A stretch of 54,750 bases of DNA, from contig JAIOYN010000002.1 of assembly GCA_021741065.1 (NCBI GenBank), positions 1 through 54,750 on the forward strand, written 5' to 3'. Both the position numbers and the translations under genes were made by a program. Shown piece by piece: positions 17,227 to 26,552 of the stretch. The notes beneath the pieces are model-generated. The model did no database searches. It was not told the origin of the DNA and saw only the letters and a list, made by a program, of their open reading frames with translations. Origin of the DNA: Sphingomonadaceae bacterium. GTDB lineage: Bacteria > Pseudomonadota > Alphaproteobacteria > Sphingomonadales > Sphingomonadaceae. Each line of letters starts with the position of its first letter. The stretch's first letter is position 1.

Positions 17227-17990
17227 TTGCCCTTCCAAACGGGTGCGCGTTTCTCGGCAAAGGCGCGCGCTCCTTCCCGTGCGTCTTCAGACGAGAGAAC
17301 GAACTCAGTCAACGGGCGCTGCCGATCCCATATTTCATCTTCGGGCCAGCTCGCAGATTCCTGAATGATACGCTTGGTCATCAAGGTTGACAGCGGCGCA
17401 TTGGCGGTGATTTGCGCTGCAAGCGCAAGCGCTTCGGTTAGCGCCTCACCCGAGGACGTTAGGCGATTCACCAGCCCCCAGTGATGCGCGGTCGGCGCAC
17501 TGATGCGTTCGCCAGTCAAAGCATATTCAAGCGCAATCGCCGCTGGAATACGGCGCGGCAAACGCATGAGTCCGCCGGATCCAGCAACAAGCCCGCGCGT
17601 GACTTCGGGTAGGCCAAACCATGCGTTATCAGCTGCAACAATCATGTCGCATGCCAGCGCCAGTTCGCAGCCACCCGCCAGCGAATATCCCTCGACAGCG
17701 GCAATCAGCGGCTTCGTCGGCGGCGCTTCGGTCACTCCACCAAAGCCGCGCCCTTGAAGCTCTGGCCGTTCGCCGTTGAGAAAGGCTTTGAGGTCCATGC
17801 CAGAGCAAAAGGATCCGCCACGGCCCGTGATGATACCAACGCGCAGTCCGGGATCGTTATCAAGCCGGTCAAGCGCACCTGCGATTGCCAGCGATACCGC
17901 CTGATTGACCGCATTGCGCTGCGCAGGGCGATTGATTGCGATTACCAGCGTTGCATTGACCTGGTCGATCTCGACGGGCGCGTCTGTCAT
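17223..17990 (-). CDS. Enoyl-CoA hydratase/isomerase family protein
   Basis: A 255-residue crotonase of typical length. The first oxyanion segment is SFCSGMDLKAFL (about 60-71). The second is GYSLAGGCELALACD (about 99-113), with Glu in GGCEL, and WFGLPEVTRGL carries the second catalytic Glu. Both acidic residues of true hydratases are thus present, favouring hydratase activity. It overlaps the Baeyer-Villiger gene upstream and the HAD gene downstream by 4 bases each, a tightly coupled operon. Confidence 0.92.
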   Translation of the reverse strand: MTDAPVEIDQVNATLVIAINRPAQRNAVNQAVSLAIAGALDRLDNDPGLRVGIITGRGGSFCSGMDLKAFLNGERPELQGRGFGGVTEAPPTKPLIAAVEGYSLAGGCELALACDMIVAADNAWFGLPEVTRGLVAGSGGLMRLPRRIPAAIALEYALTGERISAPTAHHWGLVNRLTSSGEALTEALALAAQITANAPLSTLMTKRIIQESASWPEDEIWDRQRPLTEFVLSSEDAREGARAFAEKRAPVWKGK

Positions 17991-19930
17991 CGCACGGCAG
18001 CCTTCACAAGCGTTTCAACATGAGACGAGCAGTGAAAATCATCTAAATCAGAAACTTGGGTCATCCTCCACACATCGAGTATTCGGAACGGGTTGTTGAT
18101 TACAACGCGGCCCTTACTGTTTTTGTAATAGCTTTCCACGCCGGGGTAGGTCCACACCATTTGTTCGTGCGTGGCATCGACCTTGGCGTTATAGGCATCG
18201 TGAACGTCCTGCCGGACCTCGACGTGCGTGAAGCCTTTCCCAAACATTTGACGCAGCATCGACATGATATAGTGCATTTGCCGTTCGAGCACGGTAATCA
18301 AACTCCCGCCATGACCGAACTGCGTGTTAGGACCGTATAGGCAGAAGAAGTTGGGATAACCTGGCATTACGGTGCCCAGATAGGCGCGGGCATCGTCTCC
18401 GCCCCAATCCTTGTGGAGTTCGCGCCCTCCAAGGCCCACGACCTTCATTGGCGCGAGCAGATTGACGACATCGAACCCTGTCGCCCATATTATCACATCT
18501 GCCTTGTGGACCGCGCCGTCGCTGATGACGACTGCATCAGGCTTCACCTCGGTCACGCCGCCGGTAACCAAGGTCACCTTTTCGCGCGCCAAAGTGCGGA
18601 ACCAGCCATTGTCGAGCAACATGCGCTTGCCGAAGGGCGGGTAATCCGGGATGACTTCGGGCAGCAAATGCTGTGCGTCGCCAAGTTCGGTCTTGGCATA
18701 GGCCGTAAGCACCTTGCGATGCAAATCGTTGATCGCATTGATAGAACGGCCTTGGTCGTCCCAGTCGGGATCTTGGGTCAGCGCCTCGTACAATTTGTCA
18801 TTGAACGCCCAACTCAACCGCAATCGATACCAAAGGCGATATAATGGCACTTTATGGAGCAATAGGCGAAGTGGTTCGGGAATATCCCGACCGAATTTCG
18901 GGAAGGGCGACGCCCATTGCGGTGTGCGCTGGACAATAACGAGTGATGCCACCTCGTCGACGATCGCCGGTGCCACTTGCATCGCGCTTGCACCGTTGCC
19001 TACAAGCACGACCTTGCGTCCGGCAAGGTCCAGTCCGGCATCGGGATATTGCGCGGTGTGCACGCTAGGCCCCTTGAAGCCATCCAGCCCCGCGATGTTT
19101 GGAATGCGCGGCTTGTTGAACGCTCCGACGCAGCTGATTAGCATCGTCGCGCGGTAGGTTTCGCGCGCACCCGCAGCCGAGACGACCTCAGCTTCCCATT
19201 CTCCGTTGGCTTCATTGAAACGCGCCTCGGTCACTTCGCAGCCGAAACGGATATGCTGCCGGACATCATGATCGTCAGCAACCTTATTGAGATAATCGTG
19301 GATCTCGCGGCTGCCAGCGAAGAAACGCGACCAGTCATTCGGCGCAAACGAGAAGGAATAGAGATGACTTGGTACATCGCAGGCCGCGCCGGGGTAGCGG
19401 TTATCAAACCACACCCCGCCTAACTCGTGACGCCGTTCCAATATAATAGAGGGAATGCCGGCTTCCGCCAGTTCGATCGCCGCACATAGTCCTGAAATAC
19501 CGGCACCGATAATAAGCGCCGAGAAGCCTTCTGGCGGCGGAACGTCGCTGCGCAATTCGTCAAGCGTCGGTGAAACAAACAGATCGTTCCAGATCATCGG
19601 AGCGTAGTCTACTGGCACTTGTTCGCCGAGCGACACACTCATCATTTCGACAAGCAGATCGCCCGCCGGATCCGGCAATGCGGGAGGCTGTCCGGCAAAC
19701 CATGCGCGCAAGGCAACTTCGGCCGCGCTGCGGATCTCATCTTGGACCTCATCAGGCAAGCCCCCGCTGTCATTATCGTCCATGCCGCGTAAGCGGGTCG
19801 GCACAAACCGGCCCTCGATCCAGCGACGGTCGCCCGTCAGGTGCACCAATACACATGCTAATGTAGGCACATTTGCCGCAGCTAAGGCGGCCGTCAACCA
19901 GTCAACGTCTGCTAATTTGTTCTCCGACAT
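17987..19930 (-). CDS. Type I Baeyer-Villiger monooxygenase with N-terminal extension (HAPMO-like)
   Basis: A 647-residue FAD/NADPH monooxygenase that inserts oxygen next to a ketone to give an ester or lactone. It has an FAD Rossmann motif IIGAGISG (140-147), the family fingerprint FKGPSVHTAQYP (285-296, Tyr in place of the usual Trp), and the NADPH motif VGNGASA (310-316). A domain of about 130 residues precedes the FAD domain, as in 4-hydroxyacetophenone monooxygenase. It heads the eight-gene minus-strand operon ending at 11159, with operator A3 31 bases upstream. An aryl or cyclic ketone substrate is inferred. Confidence 0.92.
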   Translation of the reverse strand: MSENKLADVDWLTAALAAANVPTLACVLVHLTGDRRWIEGRFVPTRLRGMDDNDSGGLPDEVQDEIRSAAEVALRAWFAGQPPALPDPAGDLLVEMMSVSLGEQVPVDYAPMIWNDLFVSPTLDELRSDVPPPEGFSALIIGAGISGLCAAIELAEAGIPSIILERRHELGGVWFDNRYPGAACDVPSHLYSFSFAPNDWSRFFAGSREIHDYLNKVADDHDVRQHIRFGCEVTEARFNEANGEWEAEVVSAAGARETYRATMLISCVGAFNKPRIPNIAGLDGFKGPSVHTAQYPDAGLDLAGRKVVLVGNGASAMQVAPAIVDEVASLVIVQRTPQWASPFPKFGRDIPEPLRLLLHKVPLYRLWYRLRLSWAFNDKLYEALTQDPDWDDQGRSINAINDLHRKVLTAYAKTELGDAQHLLPEVIPDYPPFGKRMLLDNGWFRTLAREKVTLVTGGVTEVKPDAVVISDGAVHKADVIIWATGFDVVNLLAPMKVVGLGGRELHKDWGGDDARAYLGTVMPGYPNFFCLYGPNTQFGHGGSLITVLERQMHYIMSMLRQMFGKGFTHVEVRQDVHDAYNAKVDATHEQMVWTYPGVESYYKNSKGRVVINNPFRILDVWRMTQVSDLDDFHCSSHVETLVKAAVR

Positions 19931-19960
19931 TCCGGCGCTGTTGCTCAGCTGATTTAAAAT

Positions 19961-19978
19961 GTCAACGTTATTGTTGAC
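19961..19978. promoter_or_regulatory. Palindromic operator A3 upstream of the first BVMO operon
   Basis: A perfect inverted repeat GTCAAC-GTTATT-GTTGAC. Its lower-strand half, read as TTGACA (19965-19960), could serve as a -35 element for the minus-strand operon, so repressor binding would block the polymerase. It shares arms and spacing with A1, A2 and A4. Confidence 0.7.
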
Positions 19979-20167
19979 TAGATATTTGAATTCACCTCAG
20001 CGTTTTGGGTGCAATTGCTAATCAGGTACAGCTGCGCGCCTTTACCTTACGGCTCGCAGCAGCAGTTTTCAGAGAAGAAAGGCGCATTTTTTTACACTGG
20101 TCGCTTTATGCGCAACATCAATGCCAACAGCAGATACATAGACGAGTGAAAGAGCTTTTTCAATTTT

Positions 20168-20183
20168 TCTACATATGTGTTGA
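20168..20183. promoter_or_regulatory. Operator-like site A3b overlapping the aldehyde dehydrogenase promoter
   Basis: TCTAC-ATATGT-GTTGA differs from the consensus arms at one base. Its right half runs into TTGACA, the -35 element of a plus-strand promoter. Confidence 0.55.
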
Positions 20184-20209
20184 CAAATGTCCATACGTGT
20201 TTCTAAATT
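20180..20209 (+). promoter_or_regulatory. Predicted sigma-70 promoter of the aldehyde dehydrogenase gene
   Basis: TTGACA (20180-20185), an 18-base spacer, then TAAATT (20204-20209). It leaves a leader of about 150 bases to the ATG at 20364. The -35 element overlaps operator A3b. The 433-base gap 19931-20363 otherwise shows no gene; the open frame at 20005-20271 has no family features. Confidence 0.5.
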
Positions 20210-20363
20210 TGAGCCCTTGGCGTTCTGACCCGATATGTACCGAATCGTTTCTGATAGAAATTCTAGGCTAGTTAGCAAAGAAGAAGATGCCTGCAGTCGG
20301 TTTGACTACTAGCCTCGTTAAGCGCCATGTCTATTAATTGGCACCGGAATTAGGAGAGCCCAA

Positions 20364-21782
20364 ATGGAAGCGCGTTACGAAATGCTGGTGAACGGTAAGA
20401 TGACAGGCGGCAGCCGTTCGCTTGATGTGATTAATCCAGCAACAGCAGAAGTCTTTGCGACCTGTGCCTGCGCTTCGCGCGAAGAAATGGAAGTTGCGGT
20501 AACGGCTGCTGCTGCAGCATTTCCCGCATGGTCCGCGACCTCGCTCGATGAAAGGCGCGCGGTTCTCATCAAGATGGCAGAAGCAATCGAAACCAATCTC
20601 GATTCTCTCGCTCGCACGTTGACCAGCGAGCAGGGAAAGCCGATCGGCGATGCCCAAGGCGAGGTCGGTGGTGCTGCCTATTTCCTGCGTTATTATGCAG
20701 GGCTCGAAATTCCGGTCGAAACAATTGAGGACAGCGACGCCCGCCGCATCGAACTTCATCGCAGGCCGCTCGGAGTCGTCGCGGCGATCGTGCCGTGGAA
20801 TTTCCCCGTGCTGACCGCCGTCAACAAAATTGGCGCAGCCCTGCTGACTGGCAACACGGCTGTAGTAAAACCAGCCGCAACGACGCCGCTTGCGACGCTG
20901 CAGTTTGCCTCTCTGATCAAAGACTTTGTTCCAGCCGGCGTCGTCAATATTGTGACTGACAACAATGACCTTGGCGACGTACTGACCGGCCATCCGCTAG
21001 TGCGCAAGGTAAGTTTCACGGGATCGACCAACACTGGCATGAAAGTGATGTCGTCGGGCTCAGCAACGCTCAAGCGAATGACGCTCGAACTAGGTGGCAA
21101 TGACTCGGGCATCGTGCTTGATGATTGCGATCCGGAAGTCGTCTCGCAGCAGCTGTTCGATTCCGCATTTGCCAATAATGGCCAAGTCTGCATTGCGCTC
21201 AAGCGGTTATATGTCCATGACAGCCAATATGATGCGATATGCGAAAAGCTTGCTGAAATCGCGAGAGCTGCAATTGTCGGCTCGGGATTGCAGCAGGGAA
21301 CACAGCTCGGTCCGGTGCAGAACCGCACGCAATACAACAAACTCAAATCGCTGATCGAAGAGACGAGAAAAGACGGTAATATTATTGCCGGCGGAGACAG
21401 CCCTGATGGCCCAGGCTATTTCATCAACCCCACCATCGTTCGCGACATCGCCGACGATGCGCGACTGGTTACCGATGAGCAGTTCGGGCCGGTCCTGCCA
21501 GTCATGCGCTACACCGACGTCGGCGATGTGATCGCACGGGCCAACAATACTAGCTATGGCCTCGGCAACTCGGTTTGGTCATCGAGCGTCGAAAAGGCAG
21601 GCGCGGTTGCCAGCCAGCTCGATTCGGGTTCGGTCTGGATAAACAAGCATGGCGACATCGGCCCCGACACGCCATTTGCAGGCGCGAAGATGTCTGGTGT
21701 CGGGATCGAAATGGGAATGCACGGCCTGCTGGAATTCACGCAGGCCAAAGTCGTGAACTACGCCAAGGCAGCAAACGTCTAG
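20364..21782 (+). CDS. NAD(P)-dependent aldehyde dehydrogenase
   Basis: A 472-residue aldehyde dehydrogenase converting an aldehyde to its acid. The catalytic Cys276 is in NNGQVCIALKR and the general-base Glu242 in LELGGND. VPWNFPVL (143-150) and the FTGSTNTG coenzyme loop (219-226) are present. AGGAG is 11 bases upstream of the ATG. It is transcribed away from the BVMO operon, across a region with two class-A operator sites, and converges on the TetR gene with a 4-base overlap. It probably oxidises an aldehyde from the first-arm pathway. Confidence 0.93.
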   Translation: MEARYEMLVNGKMTGGSRSLDVINPATAEVFATCACASREEMEVAVTAAAAAFPAWSATSLDERRAVLIKMAEAIETNLDSLARTLTSEQGKPIGDAQGEVGGAAYFLRYYAGLEIPVETIEDSDARRIELHRRPLGVVAAIVPWNFPVLTAVNKIGAALLTGNTAVVKPAATTPLATLQFASLIKDFVPAGVVNIVTDNNDLGDVLTGHPLVRKVSFTGSTNTGMKVMSSGSATLKRMTLELGGNDSGIVLDDCDPEVVSQQLFDSAFANNGQVCIALKRLYVHDSQYDAICEKLAEIARAAIVGSGLQQGTQLGPVQNRTQYNKLKSLIEETRKDGNIIAGGDSPDGPGYFINPTIVRDIADDARLVTDEQFGPVLPVMRYTDVGDVIARANNTSYGLGNSVWSSSVEKAGAVASQLDSGSVWINKHGDIGPDTPFAGAKMSGVGIEMGMHGLLEFTQAKVVNYAKAANV

Positions 21783-22432
21783 TAAGGATTTTCCAAACCC
21801 GAAACAAGCATCTCGGCATAGGTGTTGCCGATCTCCTCGGCACTGACATCGCTTTTGTCCGGGCGAAACCAGCGGTGAGTCCAGCCGACAATCCCCAGCA
21901 CACCGAAAGCCACAACACTTGGTGCACCGATATTGCGGAAGCTTTTTTCGGCATAGCCCTGCTCGATGATTGCAATCACGGCATCCGAGGTCTCCGCATT
22001 CAATTTGCGCATATAAGCCGACCATTCCGACCTGCTGTCGGACACATGGCTCAAATTCTCGCGAATATAGATGTAAAACAGAGGGTAATGCTCACCATAT
22101 GACGTCATTAGCGCTGTAATAAGGTCGCGCAGTTTAAGGCGCGGACTAAGGTCGCTGGTCTCGATTTGCTTGACGATTTCCAAATTGCGCTCGACGACCG
22201 TACGGACGAGTTCATCGAACAGCTCCTCTTTTGAGGATATGTAGTAATACAGGGACGCACGATCGATTTCGAGTTCTGCTGCTACTGCGCTGAGGCTCGA
22301 ACCCTTAAAGCCCTGCCGGTTAAACACACGGATCGCGGCCTCGGCGATTTCCCTGCGGCGCCGCTGGTAAGAGTCACTCGAATCTTCCTTGGCAACCGAC
22401 CTTCGCTTGCCGATATTACTAACTTTCGTCAT
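21779..22432 (-). CDS. TetR-family regulator 1 (left-arm candidate repressor)
   Basis: A 217-residue TetR protein. The N-terminal DNA-binding domain contains AAIRVFNRQGFKGSSLSAVA and a recognition helix region ELEIDRASLYYYISSKEELF. The C-terminal domain ends GIVGWTHRWFRPDKSDVSAEEIGNTY, a pattern seen in TetR_C_24 regulators such as KstR2, which sense CoA thioesters. It sits in the middle of the genes bearing TCAAC-N6-GTTGA sites and is the natural candidate to bind them. No such site lies directly in front of it (22433-22511). Confidence 0.9.
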   Translation of the reverse strand: MTKVSNIGKRRSVAKEDSSDSYQRRRREIAEAAIRVFNRQGFKGSSLSAVAAELEIDRASLYYYISSKEELFDELVRTVVERNLEIVKQIETSDLSPRLKLRDLITALMTSYGEHYPLFYIYIRENLSHVSDSRSEWSAYMRKLNAETSDAVIAIIEQGYAEKSFRNIGAPSVVAFGVLGIVGWTHRWFRPDKSDVSAEEIGNTYAEMLVSGLENPY

Positions 22433-22511
22433 GCAGGTCCCTATTTATATGGCAGCGTAGCCGACCTATTAGACCAAAATTGGGCGGATGAAAACCCGGC
22501 AACCAATCAAA

Positions 22512-24284
22512 TCAATCCGCCATTTCGAGTGCAGCCGCTGGTGTAAAAGCGTTGGGCGCGCTGCGCAGCAACTTTCCGGGAAGCGCGCCTGTTGAGACAC
22601 CATCTTCAAACGTCACCACGCCACTCACAATTGTTGCGCGATATCCGGTTGCGGTCTGGAGCAACCGCTTGCCGCCTGCTGGCAGATCGGCAACCATTTT
22701 CGGACGAGAGCTTCCAATCTTCTCATAATCAATGATGTTGACATCAGCCTTCATGCCGCGGGCCAGAGTGCCGCGATCATTGAGACCATAAAGCGCAGCC
22801 GTAGCACGCGATTGCTTTTCCACCGCTTTCTCGACCGACAGTGTCGGTCCCGCTTTCCGGTCGCGCGTCCAGTGGCTGAGCATGAAGGTCGGCATTGCTG
22901 CATCGCAAATGGCACCGCAATGCGCACCTGCATCTGATCCAGCCGCAATCACGGTCGGATTGTCCATCAACTCATAGAGGAAATCGAGAGAATAATCACC
23001 GTAGTTAACGAGGATCACATAGATATAACCGTGGCCCTCATTCTCCATCATCATGTCATAAAGGATGGTATCTTCAGAGACGCCCGCGCGCATGGCGATC
23101 TGCTGAACGCTCGATTCAAACGAAGGTTCATAATCCAGAGAGCCGTCAGCCTGTTCAAGGCGGAACATCATTTCGTAACGAAGCGCCGTACCCTCAAACG
23201 GCAGTTTGTCTGATGTCTCAGCGATGATCGCCGCCCGGATTTCGGGTTGCTGCAACTTCTTGACCTGATCTTCAAACGGAAGGTTAGCGAGTGCGTCATA
23301 GGTGGGTCGTCCCATGAACATGTGGAAGCTGCTTTGCAATCCCATTACGATCCCGGTCGGCCGCATGCTGATCTGCGGATAGATTTCCGCTCCCTGCGCT
23401 TGCGCCTTGCTCGTCAGTTCAACGGTAGAACGCCATTTTGTGGTGTTGCCCGGATTCTGGAACAGCAAATAGGTGAATTTGACATTCTTGCGACGCGAGA
23501 CATCGGCCATCCAGTCAATTTCCTCGGCATCGGTCAGGCTTCCGGGGATGCCGTCAAAATTGATATCAGACACCACTTCGAAAATCCCGTGACCCGCCTT
23601 GCTAAGCGCATCGCCAAAGCCTTCCATCTCGTCAATGCTTACCTGCGTGCCTGGCACAACCTTGCCGTCCGCTGTCCTGTGCGCAGTGATGCGTGAAGAG
23701 GTAAAGCCGAACGCCCCAGCGTCAAGCGCTTCGCTAACAAGCGCCGACATCTCTGCAATTTCGTCCGCAGAAGCCGGCTCATTATCTCCGCCCCTTTCGC
23801 CCATTACATAAGTCCGGATAGCGGCGTGGGGCACTTGAGAGCACACATCCATTGCATAGGATTTAGAGGCAAGCGCATCAAGGTACTGCGGATAGGTCTC
23901 CCATTCCCAAGTAATACCTTCGGTCAGCGCAGTGCCAGGAATGTCCTCAACGCCTTCCATGATGTTGATCAACCGGACACGAAAATGCGGCTTCACCGGC
24001 GCAAACCCGACCCCGCAATTGCCCATCACCACCGTCGTCACACCGTGCCAGCACGAGGGCGACAGATAGGGATCCCAGCTGACCTGCCCGTCGTAGTGAG
24101 TATGGATATCAACCCAGCCTGGCGTAACCAGAAAGCCGGCAGCATCAATCTCGCGGCGTCCTTGGCTCTCTACGACACCAACAGTGGTAATGGTTTGCCC
24201 GTCAATTGCCACATCCGCTACGCGCCTTGGCGCACCAGTTCCGTCAACCACCGTCCCCCCACGAATAACCAGATCGTGCATCAT
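22512..24284 (-). CDS. Amidohydrolase, N-acyl-D-amino-acid deacylase-like
   Basis: A 590-residue metal-dependent hydrolase of the amidohydrolase_3 branch. The barrel starts with [11 protein letters not shown] (metal ligands His61, His63). [11 protein letters not shown] near residue 470 supplies the last barrel Asp. The ATG at 24284 has AAGGA eight bases upstream; the longer frame to 24464 would run through operator A4 and is rejected. Members hydrolyse N-acyl amino acids or cyclic amides, but homologues are common in sphingomonad catabolic clusters with no known amide. The role here is unknown. Confidence 0.85.
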   Translation of the reverse strand: MMHDLVIRGGTVVDGTGAPRRVADVAIDGQTITTVGVVESQGRREIDAAGFLVTPGWVDIHTHYDGQVSWDPYLSPSCWHGVTTVVMGNCGVGFAPVKPHFRVRLINIMEGVEDIPGTALTEGITWEWETYPQYLDALASKSYAMDVCSQVPHAAIRTYVMGERGGDNEPASADEIAEMSALVSEALDAGAFGFTSSRITAHRTADGKVVPGTQVSIDEMEGFGDALSKAGHGIFEVVSDINFDGIPGSLTDAEEIDWMADVSRRKNVKFTYLLFQNPGNTTKWRSTVELTSKAQAQGAEIYPQISMRPTGIVMGLQSSFHMFMGRPTYDALANLPFEDQVKKLQQPEIRAAIIAETSDKLPFEGTALRYEMMFRLEQADGSLDYEPSFESSVQQIAMRAGVSEDTILYDMMMENEGHGYIYVILVNYGDYSLDFLYELMDNPTVIAAGSDAGAHCGAICDAAMPTFMLSHWTRDRKAGPTLSVEKAVEKQSRATAALYGLNDRGTLARGMKADVNIIDYEKIGSSRPKMVADLPAGGKRLLQTATGYRATIVSGVVTFEDGVSTGALPGKLLRSAPNAFTPAAALEMAD

Positions 24285-24399
24285 GACTTCATCCTTTTTC
24301 AGTTCTGCTGCGTGCCAATGAGTAGGGGTCCAAAGTCCCAATTTGTTTGACGCCGAGACCTTCAATTTGCATCGACAACTACCACATAACCATCTGTTG

Positions 24400-24415
24400 T
24401 CAACAGATTTGTTGA
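24400..24415. promoter_or_regulatory. Palindromic operator A4 upstream of the amidohydrolase
   Basis: TCAAC-AGATTT-GTTGA with perfect arms, 116 bases before the start codon. On the minus strand its half reads TTGACA (24404-24399), a good -35 element, so the site likely overlaps the promoter of the amidohydrolase, and perhaps of TetR gene 1. Confidence 0.65.
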
Positions 24416-24529
24416 TAGCGTTAGTGAGATACTCAGTTGCTATAAAAGCTGGTAAGAACGACACTTAAACAGTGCTACTCAGGTCATCGAGCTCACGCCA
24501 ATATTCGGCACCGCCATAGATCGGCCGCC

Positions 24530-25687
24530 TCAGCTCGGGGTGTTGCCGACAAGCGTGCTTATCTGAGCTTCTGAATAGCCCAGTCCGCCCAGTATCTCGC
24601 GCGAATGCTCGCCCAATTTTGGGGGGGGCTTGCGCAAACCGTCGGCGTCGGGGTCGATTGGCAGTCGCACTTGTATTTCTTTAAGCAAACACCGCTCGGC
24701 CACGACGGGCAAGGCGAGCGCCTCTGCCAGATCATTAACGCGGCCGCAGGAAATTCCTGCGCTGCCCAGATGAGCACGCCAATGTTCAACCGTCTGCAAA
24801 CTGATAACCGCAGCAATAGCCAGATCAAGCGGCTCACGGTGCTGCAGCCGGTCCGCCGTCGTCCGGAAGCGAACATCCTCAATCAGCGTATCGAGCTTCA
24901 GCGCTTTACACAGACGCGGGAACTGCTGTTCACTCGCTGTGGCAATAAGTAACTCTCCGTCCGATGCTTTGAACACACCGTAAGGCGCTGCACTGGGCGC
25001 GCCCGATCCAAGCTTCTCTGGCGGCCGACCCGTTGCGAGCATGCCCAGCAGTTGGTGGTTCATCATCGTGAAGGCGCTGTCAATCAAGCTGGGACGGATA
25101 TGTTCTGCCTCGCCGCTGGCATTCCGGCGCAAGATGGCGGCGACGAGACCCATCGCTGCCCACATCCCGGTCGACAGATCGAGTATCGACGGCGCGACTC
25201 GGATGGTTGGGGAACCTGGTGATCCAGTAAAACTCATCATCCCGCTGACCGCTTGCACCAAGGCGTCATAGCCGGGCATAGTTTTGCCAATAGGACCATC
25301 GCCAAAGGCCGAGATTGAAGCCATCAGGATGCGAGGATTGCAGGCCTTGAGCGCGTCAAAGGTGATGCCGAGTTTTTCGCCTAAGCCCGGCGGGAAGCTC
25401 TCGATTATTACATCTGCGGTTTCAATCAGACGGAAGAGCGCGGCCTTGCCTTCGAGCGATTTGATGTCCAGCAAAAGGCTCCGTTTGTTACGGTTCACAG
25501 ACAGAAAAACCGTTGCTTCCCCCTCCCACCGGGGTGGCAGAGCGCGCGTGTCATCGCCGTACGGCGGGCGCTCAATCTTGATCACATCTCCGCCCATATC
25601 CCCAAGGATCATCGCGGCGAATGGTCCGGCAATATTGGTGCTGAGGTCCAGCACTCTTAGGCCGGGAAGGGTTTGGTTAAAGGTCAT
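24530..25687 (-). CDS. Class III CoA-transferase (CaiB/BaiF family)
   Basis: A 385-residue enzyme that moves CoA between carboxylic acids. The family opening LPGLRVLDLSTNIAGPFAAMILGDMGGDVIKIE is seen in part at residues 7-40, followed by NRNKRSLLLDIKS and MPGYDALVQAVSGMMSFTG, where the Asp of GYDAL fits the active-site Asp. The ATG at 25687 lines up with the family start; the longer frame to 25849 has no similarity. It is the last gene of the seven-gene operon running from 31386. It could recycle CoA among pathway acids. Confidence 0.87.
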   Translation of the reverse strand: MTFNQTLPGLRVLDLSTNIAGPFAAMILGDMGGDVIKIERPPYGDDTRALPPRWEGEATVFLSVNRNKRSLLLDIKSLEGKAALFRLIETADVIIESFPPGLGEKLGITFDALKACNPRILMASISAFGDGPIGKTMPGYDALVQAVSGMMSFTGSPGSPTIRVAPSILDLSTGMWAAMGLVAAILRRNASGEAEHIRPSLIDSAFTMMNHQLLGMLATGRPPEKLGSGAPSAAPYGVFKASDGELLIATASEQQFPRLCKALKLDTLIEDVRFRTTADRLQHREPLDLAIAAVISLQTVEHWRAHLGSAGISCGRVNDLAEALALPVVAERCLLKEIQVRLPIDPDADGLRKPPPKLGEHSREILGGLGYSEAQISTLVGNTPS

Positions 25688-25736
25688 ACGACGCGCTGCC
25701 GGCCTGGCATCCACGGATGGATGACAGATCCGACTA

Positions 25737-26543
25737 TCACTCCTTGTCGCCCTTGTTGTAAACCGGCTCGCGCTTCTCCAGCGCTGCAGCCACGCCTTCG
25801 CGCAGATCGTTGCTATAGGTAAGCGCGGCAACTGCCCAAAAACTGGCATTCATTGATCCGGCCAGATCCATATGCCAGCTTTGGCGCAGCTGCTGCTTAG
25901 TTGCCTCTATCGCCAGCCGGGGCCGCTCTGCGATCCGCGCCGCCAGCGCTACAGCTTCTGTAATCAGGGCTTCAGGTTCGGCGATGCTGTTGACCAAACC
26001 GATTGCGAGTGCTCGCTCCGCATCGACCAGATCACCCGTCAGCGCCAGCTCTGCTGCCAAGCCGCTCCCGACCAATCGCGGCAAGAAATATGTGCCGCCA
26101 TTGCCCGGGTTGAGGCCAAGCTTTATATAGGTCTCTCCCATTTTGGCTTTGGTGGAAGCAATGCGGACGTCGCACGCGAGTGCTAGATCAAGCCCCCCCG
26201 CAGTCGCCCCACCATTGATCGCGGCGATCACAGGCAGGCGACAGGACACCAAACGCTGGGTGACAGGCCAAAGCACCCTGGCATTATACGGCTCTTGCTC
26301 ACGAGCATGATCTTCGGCGAGAAATTTTTGGAACTCGACCAAGTCAGCGCCCGCACAAAATTGTTTGCCCGCTCCCGTCATAACAAGCACGCGCACTGAC
26401 TTGTCATCTTCGAGCGCCTCAAGCGCGGCAAGCAGATCACGCGCCATTTCAGGAACCACACCATTGCCGCGATCCGGGCGGTTAAGCGTGATAATTGCTA
26501 CGCCCGGAGCAGGCCGGTCAAGCAGGATGGTTTCGTAAGTCAT
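25737..26543 (-). CDS. Enoyl-CoA hydratase/isomerase family protein
   Basis: A 268-residue crotonase. Oxyanion segments are FCAGADLVEF (about 61-70) and GATAGGLDLALACD (about 109-122). The hydratase Glu position in GGCEL reads Asp, and the second Glu appears shifted (KMGETYIKLGLNPGNGGT), so isomerase or hydrolase activity cannot be excluded. It follows the thiolase by 9 bases. The C-terminal region AALEKREPVYNKG is typical of the family. Confidence 0.88.
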   Translation of the reverse strand: MTYETILLDRPAPGVAIITLNRPDRGNGVVPEMARDLLAALEALEDDKSVRVLVMTGAGKQFCAGADLVEFQKFLAEDHAREQEPYNARVLWPVTQRLVSCRLPVIAAINGGATAGGLDLALACDVRIASTKAKMGETYIKLGLNPGNGGTYFLPRLVGSGLAAELALTGDLVDAERALAIGLVNSIAEPEALITEAVALAARIAERPRLAIEATKQQLRQSWHMDLAGSMNASFWAVAALTYSNDLREGVAAALEKREPVYNKGDKE

Positions 26544-26552
26544 GAGCTATCC

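Noticed and set aside
20005-20271. 88-codon plus-strand frame between the BVMO operon and the aldehyde dehydrogenase
   Set aside because: It overlaps the predicted promoter and operator A3b, has no family pattern and no ribosome site.
24285-24464. N-terminal extension of the amidohydrolase (start at 24464)
   Set aside because: The extension would cover operator A4 and has no similarity; [10 protein letters not shown] with AAGGA upstream is the family start.
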